From Pseudomonas sp. UBA2684 (GTDB taxonomy: Bacteria; Pseudomonadota; Gammaproteobacteria; Pseudomonadales; Pseudomonadaceae), in NCBI GenBank assembly GCA_002354655.1, contig DELY01000059.1, positions 2,925-49,673 on the forward strand: DNA of 46,749 bases, written 5' to 3'. The notes below the pieces were generated by a model. It was not told the origin of the DNA, did no database searches, and was given only the letters and a program-made list of their open reading frames with translations. Positions 38,898 to 46,749 of this stretch are shown here, piece after piece. Positions within the stretch are counted from its first letter, which is position 1. Each line of letters begins with the position of its first letter. Made by a program: the position numbers and the translations under genes.

Positions 38898-39533
38898 ATG
38901 CTCACCATCGCCCTGTCCAAAGGCCGCATCCTCGACGACACCCTGCCGCTGCTGGCGGCGGCGGGGATTGAGCCGACCGAGAATCCGGATAAAAGCCGCA
39001 AGCTGATCATCCCCACCACCCTGGACGATGTGCGCCTGTTGATCGTGCGTGCCACCGACGTGCCGACCTATGTCGAACACGGCGCGGCAGACCTCGGTGT
39101 GGCCGGCAAGGACGTGCTGATGGAGTACGGCGGCCAGGGCCTGTATGAGCCGCTGGACCTGCGTATTGCCCAATGCAAGTTGATGACCGCCGGTGCCGTG
39201 GGTGCGCCGGAGCCGAAAGGCCGGCTGCGCGTGGCCACCAAGTTCGTCAACGTAGCCAAGCGTTACTACGCCGAGCAAGGCCGCCAGGTCGATATCATCA
39301 AGCTGTATGGCTCGATGGAACTGGCCCCGCTGGTGGGGCTGGCTGACAAGATCATCGACGTGGTCGACACCGGCAACACCCTGCGCGCCAACGGTCTGGA
39401 AGCCCAGGAACTGATCGCCACGATCAGCTCGCGGCTGATCGTCAACAAGGCGTCGATGAAGATGCAGCATGGCCGCATCCAGGCGCTGATCGATACCCTG
39501 CGCGAAGCGGTCGAAGCGCGACATCCACGCTGA
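38898..39533 (+). CDS. hisG: ATP phosphoribosyltransferase HisG (short form)
   Basis: 211-aa catalytic subunit that joins ATP and PRPP in the first step of histidine synthesis. It begins [19 protein letters not shown] and has the PRPP loop [14 protein letters not shown]. This is the short HisG_S form, lacking the C-terminal histidine-binding domain, so it needs the HisZ regulatory subunit, which is not in the window. GAAGGA precedes the ATG at 38898. Confidence 0.96.
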   Translation: MLTIALSKGRILDDTLPLLAAAGIEPTENPDKSRKLIIPTTLDDVRLLIVRATDVPTYVEHGAADLGVAGKDVLMEYGGQGLYEPLDLRIAQCKLMTAGAVGAPEPKGRLRVATKFVNVAKRYYAEQGRQVDIIKLYGSMELAPLVGLADKIIDVVDTGNTLRANGLEAQELIATISSRLIVNKASMKMQHGRIQALIDTLREAVEARHPR

Positions 39534-39655
39534 GTCTGATGGCCGCCCCTGTGCGGTCTAGCCTATCCGCGTTATAGCCAAAATTCTCAGGTGCCCGCGC
39601 GGAGTGGTTGTTACGCTACGGGCGCTTGAGCATTTGCCAATTTAAGAGGCCCGCT

Positions 39656-40966
39656 ATGACCGCTCCTATCGCTATCCGCCGACTCAATGCCTCTGACCAG
39701 GATTTTGCCCAGCATCTGGATCATCTGCTGAGCTGGGAAAGTGTCTCGGATGATGCGGTCAACCAGCGCGTGCTGGAGATCATCAAGGCCGTGCGTGAGC
39801 GTGGCGATGCGGCGCTGGTCGAATTCACCAAGCAGTTCGATGGCCTGGATGTGGCCTCGATGGCCGACCTGATCCTGCCACGCGAGCGTCTGGAGCTGGC
39901 CTTGACCCGCATCACCCCTGAGCAGCGTCAGGCCCTAGAAGTGGCCGCCGAGCGCGTGCGCAGCTACCACGAACGGCAGAAACAGGATTCCTGGAGCTAC
40001 ACCGAAGCCGATGGCACGGTGCTCGGGCAGAAAGTCACCCCGCTGGACCGCGCCGGCTTGTATGTACCGGGCGGCAAGGCGTCGTACCCGTCGTCGGTGC
40101 TGATGAACGCCATCCCGGCCAAGGTCGCCGGCGTGCCAGAAGTGGTGATGGTGGTGCCGACCCCGCGTGGTGAAATCAACGAGATCGTCCTGGCCGCCGC
40201 CTGCATTGCCGGCGTCGACCGCGTGTTTACCATCGGTGGCGCCCAGGCCGTGGCTGCGCTGGCCTATGGCACCGAAAGCGTGCCGCCGGTAGACAAGATC
40301 GTCGGCCCCGGCAATATCTATGTGGCTACCGCCAAGCGCCACGTATTCGGCAAGGTCGGCATCGACATGATCGCCGGCCCTTCGGAAATTCTTGTGGTCT
40401 GTGATGGTCAGACCGATCCGGACTGGATCGCCATGGACCTGTTCTCCCAGGCCGAGCACGACGAAGATGCCCAGTCGATCCTGGTCAGCCCGGATGCCGC
40501 CTTCCTCGATCGCGTCGCCGAAAGCATCGCCAAGCTGCTGCCGACCCTGGAGCGCGAGACGATTGCCCGCACCTCACTGGAAGGTCGCGGCGCACTGATC
40601 CTGGTCGCCGATATGGTCCAGGCCATCGAAGTGGCCAACCGCATCGCGCCGGAGCACCTGGAGCTGTCGGTGGAAAACCCAGAACGGTACCTGCCGCAGA
40701 TTCGCCATGCCGGCGCGATTTTTATGGGCCGTTACACCGCCGAGGCCTTGGGCGACTACTGCGCCGGTCCCAATCACGTGCTGCCGACTTCTGGCACCGC
40801 GCGCTACTCCTCGCCGCTGGGGGTGTACGACTTCCAGAAGCGCTCGTCGATCATCCATTGCTCGGCTGAGGGCGCGTCGGAACTGGGCAAGGTTGCCTCC
40901 GTGCTGGCCCGCGGCGAGTCGCTGACCGCCCACGCCCGTAGCGCCGAGTACCGCATCAAACCGTAG
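39656..40966 (+). CDS. hisD: Histidinol dehydrogenase HisD
   Basis: 436-aa zinc enzyme that performs the last two oxidations from histidinol to histidine with NAD+. Signature sequences are [42 protein letters not shown] and [14 protein letters not shown] (zinc/catalytic region), then [10 protein letters not shown]. The ATG at 39656 follows AAGAGG. Its TAG stop is formed by the second to fifth bases of the family A repeat at 40962, so the 3' end of the gene abuts a palindrome. Confidence 0.96.
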   Translation: MTAPIAIRRLNASDQDFAQHLDHLLSWESVSDDAVNQRVLEIIKAVRERGDAALVEFTKQFDGLDVASMADLILPRERLELALTRITPEQRQALEVAAERVRSYHERQKQDSWSYTEADGTVLGQKVTPLDRAGLYVPGGKASYPSSVLMNAIPAKVAGVPEVVMVVPTPRGEINEIVLAAACIAGVDRVFTIGGAQAVAALAYGTESVPPVDKIVGPGNIYVATAKRHVFGKVGIDMIAGPSEILVVCDGQTDPDWIAMDLFSQAEHDEDAQSILVSPDAAFLDRVAESIAKLLPTLERETIARTSLEGRGALILVADMVQAIEVANRIAPEHLELSVENPERYLPQIRHAGAIFMGRYTAEALGDYCAGPNHVLPTSGTARYSSPLGVYDFQKRSSIIHCSAEGASELGKVASVLARGESLTAHARSAEYRIKP

Positions 40967-40994
40967 GATGGGTTAGTCGCAGGCGTAACCCATC
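40962..40994 (+). repeat. Dispersed palindrome, family A, copy 3
   Basis: The sequence runs cgtaggatgggttagtcgca then ggcgtaacccatc. The atgggtta/taacccat arms form an 8-bp hairpin. It supplies the hisD stop codon and lies in the 61-bp gap before hisC. Confidence 0.75.
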
Positions 40995-41027
40995 GCAAAC
41001 GCAACGAATTCGAGGAGAGAAGGGCAG

Positions 41028-42080
41028 ATGAGCAAATTCTGGAGCCCCTTCGTCAAAGACCTGGTGCCCTATGTGCCGGGTGAGCAGCCGAAATTGGCCA
41101 AGCTGGTCAAGCTCAACACCAACGAAAACCCCTATGGCCCGTCGCCCAAGGCGCTGGCCGCCATGCAGGCCGAGCTGAACGACAACCTGCGCTTGTACCC
41201 GGACCCCAATAGCGACCGCCTCAAGCAAGCGGTGGCCGATTATTACGGCGTGCAAACCGCCCAGGTATTTGTCGGTAATGGCTCCGACGAGGTATTGGCG
41301 CACGCCTTCCACGGTTTGTTCCAGCACGGCCAGCCGCTGCTGTTCCCGGACGTGACCTACAGCTTCTACCCGGTGTACTGCGGTCTGTACGGCATTCCCT
41401 TCGAGGCAATCGAGCTGGATCAGCAGTTCCAGATTCGTGTCGAGGATTACGCGCGGCCCAACGGCGGCATCATCTTCCCCAACCCGAACGCGCCGACCGG
41501 TTGCGCCCTGGGTCTGGCGGCCATCGAGCGCCTGCTCACGGCCAACCCGGATACCGTGGTGCTGGTCGACGAGGCCTATATCGATTTCGGCGGCGAGACG
41601 GCAATCAGCCTGGTGGATAAATACCCCAATCTGCTGGTGACCCAGACCCTGTCCAAGTCGCGTTCGCTGGCGGGGCTGCGGGTGGGTATCGCGGTCGGTC
41701 ACCCGGACCTGATCGAAGCGCTGGAACGGATCAAGAACAGCTTCAACTCTTACCCGCTGGACCGCATGGCGATTGCCGGCGCGGCGGCGGCGTTCGAGGA
41801 CAAGGCTTATTTCGAGCAAACCTGCCAACGGGTGATCGACAGCCGTGAGGCCGTGGTGGCCGGGCTAGAAACGCTGGGTTTTGCGGTGCTGCCCTCGGCG
41901 GCGAACTTCGTCTTCGCCCGTCATCCGGGCAAGGACGCGGCGACCCTGGCGGCCGGCCTGCGTGAGCAGGGCGTGATCGTGCGCCACTTCAAGCAGCAGC
42001 GCATTGCCCAGTTCCTGCGCATCACCATCGGCACGCCGGAGCAGAATCAGGTGCTGCTGGATGCGCTGCAAAGCCTGTAA
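41028..42080 (+). CDS. hisC: Histidinol-phosphate aminotransferase HisC
   Basis: 350-aa PLP-dependent aminotransferase, fold type I. The PLP lysine is Lys210 ([14 protein letters not shown]), with [13 protein letters not shown] at the N-terminus and NPNAPTG in the cofactor site. It converts imidazole-acetol phosphate to histidinol phosphate with glutamate as donor. GAGGAGAGAAGG provides a strong ribosome site. Last gene before a strong terminator. Confidence 0.96.
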   Translation: MSKFWSPFVKDLVPYVPGEQPKLAKLVKLNTNENPYGPSPKALAAMQAELNDNLRLYPDPNSDRLKQAVADYYGVQTAQVFVGNGSDEVLAHAFHGLFQHGQPLLFPDVTYSFYPVYCGLYGIPFEAIELDQQFQIRVEDYARPNGGIIFPNPNAPTGCALGLAAIERLLTANPDTVVLVDEAYIDFGGETAISLVDKYPNLLVTQTLSKSRSLAGLRVGIAVGHPDLIEALERIKNSFNSYPLDRMAIAGAAAAFEDKAYFEQTCQRVIDSREAVVAGLETLGFAVLPSAANFVFARHPGKDAATLAAGLREQGVIVRHFKQQRIAQFLRITIGTPEQNQVLLDALQSL

Positions 42081-42092
42081 CTGGCAGGCAGT

Positions 42093-42122
42093 AAAAAGCC
42101 GGAGCAGTGCTCCGGCTTTTTC
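42093..42122 (+). terminator. Intrinsic terminator after hisC
   Basis: aaaaagccggag and ctccggcttttt pair perfectly around a short loop and end in a T-run. With its A-run on the left it could also terminate the leftward DUF4198 transcript. Confidence 0.92.
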
Positions 42123-42146
42123 TTATCTGCGAGTCGGGTTGAGGCC

Positions 42147-42872
42147 TTATTCGCGGTGCGCTTCGCCGAGGAAGGTCAGCGAGGTGAACAGGCCGCGCGT
42201 CTCGATATCCTTGTCACCCTCGACCGGCAGGCTGATGGACGCGCTGATGATATTCAGCCCCTCGTTGCGTACCACAACCTGGGCGCGGCCGTCGGCGTCG
42301 GTGGTGGCGCTGATCTGGTGCGGCGCGCCACGGTAGTCACCCACCAGCTCGACTCCCGCAACCGGCTTGCCGTCGACCAGCACGCGCACCGGCAGCGGTT
42401 TGCCCGGGCCGACCAGCAGCGGGTCGACCTCCGGCACGATGACCATCTTCAGTTGGTTCAGCGGTGGCAGCTTGGCGCCTTGCTGATAGATCGCCAGGCT
42501 GTATTTAAAGGTGTGCAGCGACTCGGTCGAGTTCGGCACCTGGCTGCGGCCCTGGTTGATCCACTGCTTATCCGGGGTCAGCGACCAGGGGCCATTGTCC
42601 AGCGCCACGCCCAGCACGGCAGGGGCTTTCAGCGGTTGCAGGCGGGCGTGGTCATCCAGGCGCTGAACACTTACCGGGATCATTTTGCCGTGTGCGTCGT
42701 AGGCCCAGGCACCGCTGATTTTCTCGGCTTTGAAGGCATTGTCCTCGGCGCCATGGCCGTAGACGGTTTCGATCTGGCCGCGGCGTTGCTCGGTCCACAG
42801 GCCGTGGGCGCTGGCATCGGCGATAAACCATGCAGCGGCGGCGACAGCGAAAAAGGGTAGAGTGTTTTTCAT
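42147..42872 (-). CDS. DUF4198 periplasmic protein, probable metal-uptake accessory
   Basis: 241-aa exported protein with a DUF4198 (NikM-like, PF10670) fold. The signal peptide ends at ADASA, so the mature protein is predicted to begin His-Gly-Leu-Trp, a free N-terminal histidine of the kind that binds metal in related Ni and Cu proteins. A second histidine pair region, VYGHGAEDNAF, follows. The C-terminal half is an Ig-like domain (GKPLPVRVLVDGKPVAGVELVGDY, TDADGRAQVVVRNEGLNIISASI). The ATG follows AAGGAA, 14 bp downstream of the TonB receptor, so the two form an operon. Family members are linked to nickel or cobalt uptake; metal identity here is inferred from the promoter. Confidence 0.82.
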   Translation of the reverse strand: MKNTLPFFAVAAAAWFIADASAHGLWTEQRRGQIETVYGHGAEDNAFKAEKISGAWAYDAHGKMIPVSVQRLDDHARLQPLKAPAVLGVALDNGPWSLTPDKQWINQGRSQVPNSTESLHTFKYSLAIYQQGAKLPPLNQLKMVIVPEVDPLLVGPGKPLPVRVLVDGKPVAGVELVGDYRGAPHQISATTDADGRAQVVVRNEGLNIISASISLPVEGDKDIETRGLFTSLTFLGEAHRE

Positions 42873-42886
42873 GAGATTTCCTTGGT

Positions 42887-44980
42887 TCACAGGTCGAGGG
42901 TCAGGCTGAGACTGAGGTTGCGTGGGTCGCCCGGCATGACCCACACGTTGTTGAACGAGCGCTCGTAGTACTTGCGGTCGAACAGGTTGTTGAGGTTCAG
43001 CCCCAGACGCAGGTCGTCGCTGGCCTGGTAGTGGGCGAGCAGGTCGAGGGTGCTGTAGGCCGGCAACTCGAAGTCGCTGCCGGCCTGGCCGGAGCGCTCG
43101 CCGACATAGTTGAAGGCGGCGCCGACGTCCGAGCCGCGCAGCCGACCATCCTGGAATTGATAGACCGTCAGTAGGCTACCGCTGTGGCGTGGGATGCCGA
43201 GCAGCTTGCTGCCCACCGGCAGGCGGTTGTCTTCGGTCACCTCGGCATCGATATAGGCATAGGCCCCGATGATGCGTACGGCGTCGCTGAGCTGGCCGCT
43301 GAACTGCAGGTCGAGCCCCTGGCTGCGCGCCTTACCGGCTGCGATGTTGTCGCCGGGACTGTTCGGGTCGGCGGTCAGCACGTTTTCCTTGTCGATATGA
43401 AACAGCGCGACGGTGGCGCCCAGGCGGCTGTCGAACAGGTCGAGTTTGAGCCCGGTCTCGTAGCCGAGGCCTTGCTCCGGTTTGAACACCGTGCCCTGGC
43501 TGCCGATGCCGTTGGGCTTGAAGGAACTGGAGGCGTTGGCGAAGACCCCGACCTGCGGCGTCAGTTGATAGAGCAGGCCCGTGCGTGCGGTGGCGACATC
43601 CTTGCTCTGCTCATGGCTCACCCGCGTGCTGCGGTTCAGCGCGGTCTGCTCGAAACGCTCTAGGCGTACGCCTAGCAGCCCGCTCAGACGCTCGCTGAAG
43701 GCGATCTGATCTTGCAGATTGAGGGCATAGCTCTCGACGTGCTCGAAGAAGTCGTTGGGGTTGACGATGGCCGGCTTGGCCTGGCCGTACACCGGCTGGT
43801 AGATATCCAGGCCATAGCCCAGGGAAGTCGCGCTCTGTGGGTACTTCTGGCTGTTGCGATAGTTCTCGTACTCCAGACCGATCAGCGGCTGGTGCTGCCA
43901 ACTGCCGATGGCGAAGTTACCGCGCAGTTCCGCCTGGCTGATGCTGTCGTTCCATTCGAAGTTGCGCTCACGGTAGAAGCGACTGACGCTGTCGCCGATC
44001 AGCCGCGAGGGCTCGGAGCTGTTGCCTTGCAGGGTGCCTTGGGCGTAGTGGTTGGCCAGACGCAGCGTCCAGGCATCGTTGAGGTAGTGCTCCAGGCTGA
44101 GCTGGAGCATCTGGTTGTTGTTGTGAATTTCGCCGTCGCTGGGTTCACCGAGAAAGGTCGAGCGCTGCACCGAACCAAGCTGGTTATTCGGCGCCGGGAT
44201 ACCGCGGTCGAATACCGACTCGGTGCGGGAAAACTCGCTGTCGAGCTGCAGGCGGGTGTCCGGGCTGAGCTGCCAGCTCAGCGAGGGGCTGACGATCTGC
44301 CGCGCACTGCCGACGTGGTCGCGGAAGCTTTGGTTGTCTTCTACCGCCAGGTTGACCCGCGACAACAGGGTGCCCTCGTCATTCAGCGGGGCGTTGACGT
44401 CGAGGCTGCTGCGGTAGCGGTCCCAGCTGCCGGCACTGGCCTTGAGCTGAGTGAAAGCCTCGGCCTGCGGTTTCTTGCTGACGATATTGATCATGCCGCC
44501 GGGGTCGCCGCGTCCGTAGAGGCTGGCGGCCGGGCCTTTGAGCACCTCGATGCGTTCGATGCCGGAGGCGTCGGGGGCGCTGTAGCTGCCGCGGTTGATC
44601 GCAAAACCATTCTTGTATAGCTCGCCGGTGGTGAAGCCGCGCACGCTGTAGTTGAGGAAGGTCAGGCCACCGAAGTTGTTCTGCCGGGAGACGCCGCCGG
44701 CGAAATCCAGGGCGCGGTCGATGCGGGTGGTGCCCAGGTCGTCCAGCACCTGGGCGGGTACCACGCTGATGGTCTGGGGGATTTCGCTTAGCGCGGTGTC
44801 GGTCTTGGTTGCGCTGGCGGAGCGTGTGGCGCGGTAGCCATGCACCGGCCCATCGGCCTGCTCGCGGTCGGCGGTGACGATGCTGTCGTTCAGTTGCAGT
44901 GCAGTGGAGGGCTCGGCGGCGAACGCGTTCGGTGCGAGCAGGCCGGCGAGTAGGGCGTAGGCGGGGCGCAAGAGGATCAT
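42887..44980 (-). CDS. TonB-dependent siderophore-type outer-membrane receptor
   Basis: 697-aa TonB-dependent receptor. The signal peptide ends near residue 22 (NAFAA-EP). A TonB-box-like DSIVTAD follows, then a plug domain (SEIPQTISVVPAQVLDDLG, SVRGFTTGELYKNGFAINRG, IERIEVLKGPAASLYGRGDPGGMINIVSKKP) and a 22-strand barrel ending NLFDRKYYERSF and LSLSLTLDL. The sequence is closest in style to siderophore receptors. The final residue is Leu, not the aromatic residue usual for BAM recognition. A 43-bp palindrome with a Zur-like core lies 4 bp upstream of the ATG. The unit sits between hisC and algW, where P. aeruginosa has no such genes, so it is an accessory insertion. Confidence 0.93.
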   Translation of the reverse strand: MILLRPAYALLAGLLAPNAFAAEPSTALQLNDSIVTADREQADGPVHGYRATRSASATKTDTALSEIPQTISVVPAQVLDDLGTTRIDRALDFAGGVSRQNNFGGLTFLNYSVRGFTTGELYKNGFAINRGSYSAPDASGIERIEVLKGPAASLYGRGDPGGMINIVSKKPQAEAFTQLKASAGSWDRYRSSLDVNAPLNDEGTLLSRVNLAVEDNQSFRDHVGSARQIVSPSLSWQLSPDTRLQLDSEFSRTESVFDRGIPAPNNQLGSVQRSTFLGEPSDGEIHNNNQMLQLSLEHYLNDAWTLRLANHYAQGTLQGNSSEPSRLIGDSVSRFYRERNFEWNDSISQAELRGNFAIGSWQHQPLIGLEYENYRNSQKYPQSATSLGYGLDIYQPVYGQAKPAIVNPNDFFEHVESYALNLQDQIAFSERLSGLLGVRLERFEQTALNRSTRVSHEQSKDVATARTGLLYQLTPQVGVFANASSSFKPNGIGSQGTVFKPEQGLGYETGLKLDLFDSRLGATVALFHIDKENVLTADPNSPGDNIAAGKARSQGLDLQFSGQLSDAVRIIGAYAYIDAEVTEDNRLPVGSKLLGIPRHSGSLLTVYQFQDGRLRGSDVGAAFNYVGERSGQAGSDFELPAYSTLDLLAHYQASDDLRLGLNLNNLFDRKYYERSFNNVWVMPGDPRNLSLSLTLDL

Positions 44981-44984
44981 CCTA

Positions 44985-45027
44985 TTCTCGATATTTAATG
45001 TAATAACATAACATTAAATATCGAGAA
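44985..45027 (-). promoter_or_regulatory. 43-bp palindrome with Zur-box-like core upstream of the TonB receptor
   Basis: Arms of 17 bp (ttctcgatatttaatgt at 44985-45001 and its complement at 45011-45027) flank a 9-nt centre. The central 19-mer, read on the minus strand as AATGTTATGTTATTACATT, matches the known gamma-proteobacterial Zur consensus AATGTTATANTATAACATT at 17 of 19 positions counting N. The palindrome ends 4 nt before the start codon, so it overlaps the ribosome-binding region; a TTGATA (45037-45032) could be a -35 with the -10 in the palindrome. Confidence 0.7.
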
Positions 45028-45057
45028 AGGTTATCAACTCGGGTTGTGCGGTGTTTT

Positions 45058-46200
45058 TTAGCTGCCGTTGACCGGTGGGCGCACGCCGATTTCGGCGGTC
45101 AGTTGCATTTCCTTGCCGTTGCGCATGATCTCGATGCGAATCTTCTCGCCAGGCTTGGCGCGCGCCACCTGGTTCATTGAGCGGCGGCCATCGCCGGCGG
45201 TTTCGCCGTCGATGTTGAGGATCAGATCGCCAGGCTGCAGGCCGGCTTTCTGCGCTGGGCCGTCGCGATAAATTCCCGCGACAACGATGCCGGGACGGCC
45301 TTCCAGGCCGAAGGATTCGGCCAGTTCCGGGGTCAGCGGTTGCACCTCGATACCCAGCCAGCCACGGATTACCTGACCGTGCTCGATGATCGCCTGCATC
45401 ACTTCCAGGGCCAGCTTGACCGGGATGGCGAAGCCGATACCTTGCGAGCCACCGGACTTGGAGAAGATCGCGGTGTTGATGCCGACCAGGTTGCCGTAGG
45501 CATCCACCAGTGCGCCGCCGGAGTTGCCCGGGTTGATCGCCGCATCGGTCTGGATGAAGTCTTCGTAGGTGTTGAGGCCCAATTGGTTGCGCCCGGTGGC
45601 GCTGATGATGCCCATGGTCACGGTCTGGCCGACGCCAAACGGGTTGCCGATGGCCAGGGTCACGTCGCCGATCTTGATGTTGTCCGAGCGGCCGAGGGTA
45701 ATCGAGGGCAGCTCTGCGATATCGATCTTCAACACCGCCAGGTCGGTTTCCGGGTCGCTGCCGATTACCCTGGCCAGGGTTTCGCGGCCGTCGCGCAAGG
45801 CCACCACGATTTGATCGGCATCGGCGACCACATGGTTGTTGGTCAGCAGATAGCCTTCCGGGCTCATGATCACCGCCGATCCCAGGCTCGACTCCATGCG
45901 CCGCTGCTTAGGCAGGTTGTCGCCGAAGAACTTGCGGAACTGCGGGTCCTCGAACAGCGGGTGCGCCGGCTTGTTGACGAACTTGGTGGTGTACAGGTTG
46001 GCCACCGCCGGCGAGGCCGTGCTGACCGCCTCGGCGTAGGACACCGGGCCTTCCTGCACGCGGTTGTAAATCGGCGCTTGACGCAGTTGCACATCCTGAT
46101 TGGGCAGGCCGACCCATTGCGGGTAGTGCTGGATGATCAGCAGCGCCAAGAGCACGCCGACCAGCAGAGGCCAACCGAGAAAACGCAGCGCCTTGAGCAT
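45058..46200 (-). CDS. algW: Regulated-intramembrane-proteolysis site-1 protease AlgW (DegS type)
   Basis: 380-aa serine protease anchored by an N-terminal membrane helix (about residues 8-24). The trypsin-like triad is His123 (LLTNNHVVADAD), Asp153 (ETDLAVLK) and Ser227 (NPGNSGGALV). One PDZ domain follows (GWLGIEVQPLTPELAESFGL to KPGEKIRIEIMRNGKEM). AlgW senses misfolded outer-membrane proteins through the PDZ domain and cleaves MucA, releasing the sigma factor AlgU. The ATG at 46200 follows AGGA; a TTG one codon upstream is an alternative. Confidence 0.95.
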   Translation of the reverse strand: MLKALRFLGWPLLVGVLLALLIIQHYPQWVGLPNQDVQLRQAPIYNRVQEGPVSYAEAVSTASPAVANLYTTKFVNKPAHPLFEDPQFRKFFGDNLPKQRRMESSLGSAVIMSPEGYLLTNNHVVADADQIVVALRDGRETLARVIGSDPETDLAVLKIDIAELPSITLGRSDNIKIGDVTLAIGNPFGVGQTVTMGIISATGRNQLGLNTYEDFIQTDAAINPGNSGGALVDAYGNLVGINTAIFSKSGGSQGIGFAIPVKLALEVMQAIIEHGQVIRGWLGIEVQPLTPELAESFGLEGRPGIVVAGIYRDGPAQKAGLQPGDLILNIDGETAGDGRRSMNQVARAKPGEKIRIEIMRNGKEMQLTAEIGVRPPVNGS

Positions 46201-46251
46201 CAATCAAATCCTGAGGGTTGCGAGGGCCTGGGGAGCCCCTTAAGGTGCGCC

Positions 46252-46257
46252 ATTATA
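46252..46257 (-). promoter_or_regulatory. Putative -10 of the algW promoter
   Basis: TATAAT on the minus strand about 50 bp before the algW start. The -35 (TGCTTT at 17 bp) is weak. Confidence 0.4.
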
Positions 46258-46311
46258 GAGGGGCGTTCGGCAATAAAGCAGCGTCCCCGCAACAGCTGGT
46301 GAGGAAACAGT

Positions 46312-46749
46312 ATGGCCATCGCCCTGACGACCTTGGTGGAAGAAGCGCAGCGCTATTTGAATGCGCCGCGCATCAGTGACTACTGCCCGAACGGTTTGCA
46401 AGTCGAGGGGCGGCCCCAGGTGTTGCGCATCGTCAGTGGCGTGACCGCCAGCCAGGCGCTGGTCGATGCGGCGGTCGAGGCCGAAGCCGATGTGCTGCTG
46501 GTCCATCACGGTTATTTCTGGAAAGGCGAGGACCCCTGCATCACCGGAATGAAGCAACGCCGCCTGAAAACCCTGCTGGCCAATGACATCAGCCTGCTCG
46601 CCTACCATTTGCCGCTCGACCTGCACCCGGAGGTCGGCAACAACGTGCAGCTGGCCCGTCAGTTGGGCATCACCGTGGAGGGGCCGCTGGAGCCGGATAA
46701 CCCGCGCACTGTCGGGCTGATCGGCTCGCTGGCCGAGCCGCTGAGCCCG
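46312..46749 (+). CDS. Nif3/YbgI dinuclear metal-centre protein (truncated by the window end)
   Basis: The first 146 codons of a Nif3-like (DUF34/YbgI) protein; the frame is open at the right edge. The translation includes VEEAQRYLNA, ISDYCPNGLQVEG, the metal-binding LLVHHGYFWKGE and LLAYHLPLDLHPEVGNN, all hallmark positions where family members bind two metal ions. GAGGAAA precedes the ATG. The gene diverges from algW, as in P. aeruginosa. Family function is unsettled: GTP cyclohydrolase I-type and metal-chaperone roles have been proposed. Confidence 0.9.
   Translation, partial: MAIALTTLVEEAQRYLNAPRISDYCPNGLQVEGRPQVLRIVSGVTASQALVDAAVEAEADVLLVHHGYFWKGEDPCITGMKQRRLKTLLANDISLLAYHLPLDLHPEVGNNVQLARQLGITVEGPLEPDNPRTVGLIGSLAEPLSP

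Noticed and set aside
44985-45027. Reading the palindrome as a Fur box
   Set aside because: The core lacks the GATAAT hexamer array; the TGTTAT/ATTACA symmetry fits the Zur consensus better.

Overview
This window is a stretch of a Pseudomonas chromosome, or of a very close relative. The evidence is gene order plus family-level protein recognition: roxSR, gatCAB, mreBCD-maf-rng-yhdP-nit2-tldD, darP/pmbA, ptsO-rapZ-ptsN-hpf-rpoN-lptBAC-kdsCD, mlaFEDCB-ibaG-murA-hisGDC and algW occur in the order I know from P. aeruginosa (there on the opposite numbering). GC content is high, and REP-type palindromes of the Pseudomonas kind lie between genes. I assign no species. I see no rRNA, tRNA, CRISPR array, transposase, prophage or integrase gene.

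Layout. 1-3600: two tandem DppA-like peptide-binding proteins without a permease. 3.7-6.7 kb: a SIMPL-domain protein and the redox two-component pair RoxS/RoxR. 6.7-9.9 kb: an AEC carrier, a CMD-family protein paired with a YrbG-type cation/Ca antiporter, and a small RlpA-like lipoprotein. 9.9-13.2 kb: gatCAB (Gln-tRNA/Asn-tRNA amidotransferase), divergent from mreBCD (rod shape). 16-22.9 kb: maf, rng, yhdP and a nitrilase-family amidase. A 266-bp structured inverted-repeat element (22914-23179) follows, then tldD, darP and pmbA. 26.7-30.4 kb: the nitrogen-PTS and RpoN cluster. 30.5-33.9 kb: LPS transport (lptBAC) and Kdo synthesis (kdsCD). 34.1-37.2 kb: the Mla phospholipid-trafficking operon. 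37.2-42.1 kb: ibaG, murA and hisGDC. 42.1-45.0 kb: an accessory two-gene unit of a DUF4198 periplasmic protein and a TonB-dependent receptor. 45.1 kb to the end: algW and a truncated Nif3/YbgI gene.

Most of the window is conserved envelope and housekeeping biology: cell shape, peptidoglycan precursor, LPS export, outer-membrane lipid asymmetry, envelope-stress proteolysis and sigma-54/PTS regulation. The unusual parts are (i) the 266-bp element, which supplies the stop codon of the nitrilase gene and can fold into a closed multi-stem structure; (ii) a 43-bp near-perfect palindrome with a Zur-like core, 4 nt upstream of the TonB receptor start codon, suggesting the receptor/DUF4198 pair is a zinc-repressed metal-uptake unit whose DUF4198 protein would expose an N-terminal histidine after export; (iii) an mreC gene whose best ribosome-binding site points to an AUC codon; and (iv) several families of short dispersed palindromes, one of which supplies the hisD stop codon.
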